Shown here one piece after another: positions 60,646 to 64,000 of a stretch of DNA of 64,000 nucleotides. Both the position numbers and the translations under genes were made by a program. Each line of letters opens with the position of its first letter. Position 1 is the first letter of the stretch. This DNA comes from Onchocerca volvulus (lineage: Eukaryota; Nematoda; Chromadorea; Rhabditida; Onchocercidae), in assembly GCA_000499405.2 (NCBI GenBank), contig HG738138.1, positions 19,941,753 through 20,005,752 on the forward strand. Direction: 5' to 3'. The notes under the pieces were generated by a model, which saw only the letters and a program-made list of their open reading frames with translations, ran no database searches and was not told the origin of the DNA.

Positions 60646-63600
60646 TTTCTCATTGTTATTACTACTGCTACTACTACTAATTTTAATGCTGTTATTTGTT
60701 GATGTTATTGTTATCTTATGTAGATATGTTTCGATGTTTCTCAGTTTGTTTGCATTTTTTCTGAGGAAATGTAAATTTTTGCCCGCCGTAACTAAGTATG
60801 TTGTAAGTTTCCTTCTTTGCACTTTCTCTCCAAATATCTTTTGAATTCTTTCAAGTATTATTTGTCTGAGAAAAATCTCTAAACAGATTGGTTGATATTG
60901 TTTGGTGCTCGAATCTACGTATCTGATGGAAGCAGCACGAATTTACGTTTATTTTCAGGATTTAACTTTTAGTTAGCAGTCTTTTCGGTGTTAGAAAGGT
61001 TGCAAAATGAATATAATGCAAAGTTTGGAAGAATTTCTCATGACTTTGTTTTTGTCCGCACTACACATAGCCCAACTTATAAGTTTTTCAAAAAGCTTCA
61101 GATGCTGGTTAAAAGTGTTGCTTGGCGTTTAGATTAGTAGCGCAATCAGCAGATTTTCATGATGATAAATATACAGGCATGTTGTGCCAGTAAATCCTTA
61201 TGCGCTTTTCATTGAAAGCGCGACCTGTTAAAGATGGCTGATAGCAGTTAATCTTTTTAAAAATGTAATTAATATCTTACTGAAATACGTGAAGTATGTA
61301 AAACCTTATACAGCGTCGTGTTTTGTTGACAACAGAAACGTGAACCTCATGCATGTAGTATTTTTGATGTAAATGACTTTTGTGATTTTATGAATTCATA
61401 CTGCTAATATTTGTATCAGGGATGCAACGTATTCCTTTTATTCATATATACGGTCGGGCGAATATGCGAATTTGTGTTGATTTAAGAGATATTTTGAAGC
61501 CATTTGATGGCCCAAAGCATGAGAAATGATTTTGTTGGATGTAATGCAGATAACAATATTATTGATTTTTGGATTGACTCGGATGTGAACAGTTTGGATA
61601 TCGGCAGCTTCTGTTAGGTTTATCCTTTTCGGATGCTCTGGATAGATATTTCCTCCTCCTAGCCGAGAATTCTACGTTTTCACCATTGCTTTTATCTTTG
61701 TAAATTTAAATTATTCGCTGGTTGTTTCACTCTTGTCAAACAATACGGGTTATTTGATTCATTACATTTAGATTTTCACATTTTCGCCTTTGTAAATTTA
61801 GAATTTAAGCCGGTGAATCATTTGTTGTTTTAATAATGTTTTCAACATTTACTATGTTTATTTATGTATGATTACCAATTTTCAAATTGTTGTGACATGA
61901 TATTGTCGTCTGTTGATGTTTATGAATTTTCTAAAGCGTACTTTTTTCTAAGCCACTATAAACTATTTTAAAAATCCAAAATAACTTTCATTTTGTGTTG
62001 GGATCGTGGTTAGGTTCGGAATATTTAACCAGTAAGCTCAAGGAAGAAAATTTTTCGAAAGAAAGGCAAATCGCGGAAGGGCATGGAAAAAGTATTGAAG
62101 ATCACAGTGGTAAAACTTATACAGGACCAAGTGAGCCAGTTCGTTAAGATTTGAAAAGTACTCAATACTAACTTGACCGATACATAACTGAAATCCCAGA
62201 CTCCAACCCATATGATTCCCCGTGCATTATTAAAATCTCCCTGAATGGATTTCATTTACTATCGTACTAAATCTGCATGAGTTGAAGTCCATAAAAAGAT
62301 GAACAAATTTCCCTTACAGTGATCGACAAGACTATTCAAATTCAGACTAATCGAAGTTCTCCGCGAAAAAAATCCTGACGGAGAATACGTCAATTTAAAT
62401 AGGCAAAAAAAAAAACAAACATTCATTGTTCCATAAGAGTCATTATCATGTACAAACATAAATATGAAACGCTGGAAAGTGTTTATGTTTTACAAAAGTG
62501 AAACTAGAAAGAGACTAAGATAGTTCACAATGAACAAATACAAAGAAGTAGTCTAGCAAAACACGAAATGGATGTTTTATGAATATAGAAGAGATATGGA
62601 AAGTGTTATTCTAAAAATATATTACTCGCCAGTGAGTAAAACAAATAAGCTTTCAAAACTGATGGGGAAATATGGAAAGAAAAAGAGCGAAGTCTGAATT
62701 TTATCTAGGGAAAAGATACATGAAAATCTTCACGAACTTTTATACATAAAATCCATGAAGTTTCCAGATAAGAGACTAAAAACAAGCAGGTACTTCACCA
62801 GCTTTTTAAAACCGTTTTCGTGGTAATAAATATTACATTTAACCATGCCGATCAGTTAAGACTAAAATTTTGGAAACATCAATATAACACCGGAAAGACT
62901 GTCCTACACACCTGCATGATTACTCGAACTTCACCTAATTTCTTTTCATATACGAAGCATTTCAATAATTATTGTCTTTGTTACTGAAAGCAAAAAGACA
63001 ACATATTTGGGTAAAAAATCAAACTGTAACAATGCTGGGAAGTAAGCAATGAAATCAGAGGAGCGAAGCTGAAAATCGTAGATTATAAAAAAGACTCCCA
63101 CAAATACAGATAAATAAGCATGTTCAAAAAAATAAGTAGTACAGAGATGTAAAAATCTTTGGTTCGGATCTACACAGATTTCAGCAATAAGCCTGAAGAT
63201 TTGATCATACCTAAAGAAAGTTTCAAAACATTTCCGTTTCTTCTAAAAATAGAAAGGACAAGAATCTCAAAAAAAGATGCTCTAAAATATCACAAAGAGA
63301 TACATAATCAACCCAGACTCTCATTAAAAAAACATATATTATCGAAATCCGACAAATAGCACAATTCATTCAACAAAGATTTACGCATGCAATTAAGCGA
63401 CTTGTTTAATTAGTTATAAGATAGCAATCACATAAGGCGATTATTACTTTTTGATTGAGGAGCTGTTTGTTCCAGTATTTGACCTGAATTTTCATAAACT
63501 GTAGAGAAAATCATTATAAGAATAATTATTCGAATAATGAGTCTATAAAATATAAGTTTTATGATCATTTCAGATCGATTTCTTCCTCTTGAACAATTGT

Positions 63601-64000
63601 TATTATGATATGTGTCATACTGAGAAGAAAAAATTTAAGCTTTTTTTCTGTTATTTGTCACTAAAATTATAATTATTTGAATAAAATATCTGTATCTGTG
63701 ATGAAATCATCTAAGAGAACGAAAATAGTGTCACCAATATTACAAACATAACGTTTTACTATAGAAGCTCTATTATAAAGTCATGATATCGAAATAAAGT
63801 CTGCTATATAAGTCATGATGTGCGGCATTAGAATGAGGTGCTAAAAAGTGTGATACCTATTACATACTTCACCGGCTAAATCCCAACTGCAATCATGAAA
63901 ATTTATCCACCTTTTATTAAAATTTGGCGCTTTGTCTATAACAGAATTTGTTGGGGCAATCAATCCATATCCAGCAGGTAATTCCCGTTTCGTCGTGAAA
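60646..64000. other. 3' flank of the coiled-coil gene and unassigned sequence
   Basis: No supported gene. 60646-61980 is probably 3'UTR and spacer. From about 61990 to 63360 several short open stretches look like broken coding sequence: plus strand LTKLMGKYGKKKSEV near 62655-62700, the 66-codon frame at 63159-63359 with KPEDLIIPKESFKTFPFLL, and DRYITEIPDSNPYDSPCII near 62180-62240. They do not match a family I can name. They may be an old mobile element. Confidence 0.4.

Overview
This is an AT-rich (roughly 30% GC by eye) animal window with many short exons split by GT-AG introns, T-rich acceptors of the TTTTCAG type and no bacterial-style gene packing. The gene content points to a nematode: an SCD-2/ALK receptor, a worm-type CK1/TTBK-like kinase relative, a worm BPI/LBP-like protein and a likely trans-splice acceptor next to a start codon. 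The overall look (AT-richness, intron style, BEL/Pao and Helitron debris) fits a spirurid or filarial worm. The species cannot be fixed from sequence alone.

Layout, left to right. 1-2.6 kb: N-terminal part of a Brahma/BRG1-type SWI/SNF ATPase (minus), running off the left edge. 4-6.2 kb: decayed BEL/Pao retrotransposon, preceded by a Helitron-end fragment. 6.7 kb: a stray 28S rRNA 5'-end fragment. 8.4-14.8 kb: BPI/LBP-family lipid-binding protein (minus), with a 5'-truncated Helitron in one intron. 18.4-22.0 kb: a 191-residue protein (minus) that I interpret as a PAXX-like XRCC4-superfamily non-homologous end-joining factor; one of its introns holds a decayed PPP1R11 (PP1 inhibitor-3) copy. 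23.1-28.1 kb: complete DGAT1 (minus). 30.2-34.9 kb: CK1/TTBK-like pseudokinase (plus). 36.2-48.5 kb: complete ALK/SCD-2 receptor tyrosine kinase (minus, 28 exons, 1418 residues as modelled). 51.2-54.7 kb: internally deleted Helitron. 56.6-60.6 kb: 422-residue coiled-coil protein with an Arg/Ser/His-rich head (plus). 60.6-64 kb: no confident gene.

The exon models were built by hand. For DGAT1, the PAXX-like gene, the pseudokinase, ALK, the coiled-coil gene and the SWI/SNF gene, all splice phases close without a frame break. That is good internal support, but transcripts have not been checked. The genes do not form one pathway. DGAT1, the PAXX-like gene and the BPI gene lie head-to-tail on the minus strand. 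The observation I rate highest is the PAXX-like gene, because its fold pattern and a C-terminal Ku-binding-like tail both fit and PAXX is not a standard nematode annotation. Next are the kinase relative that has lost catalytic residues and the two related Helitron copies.
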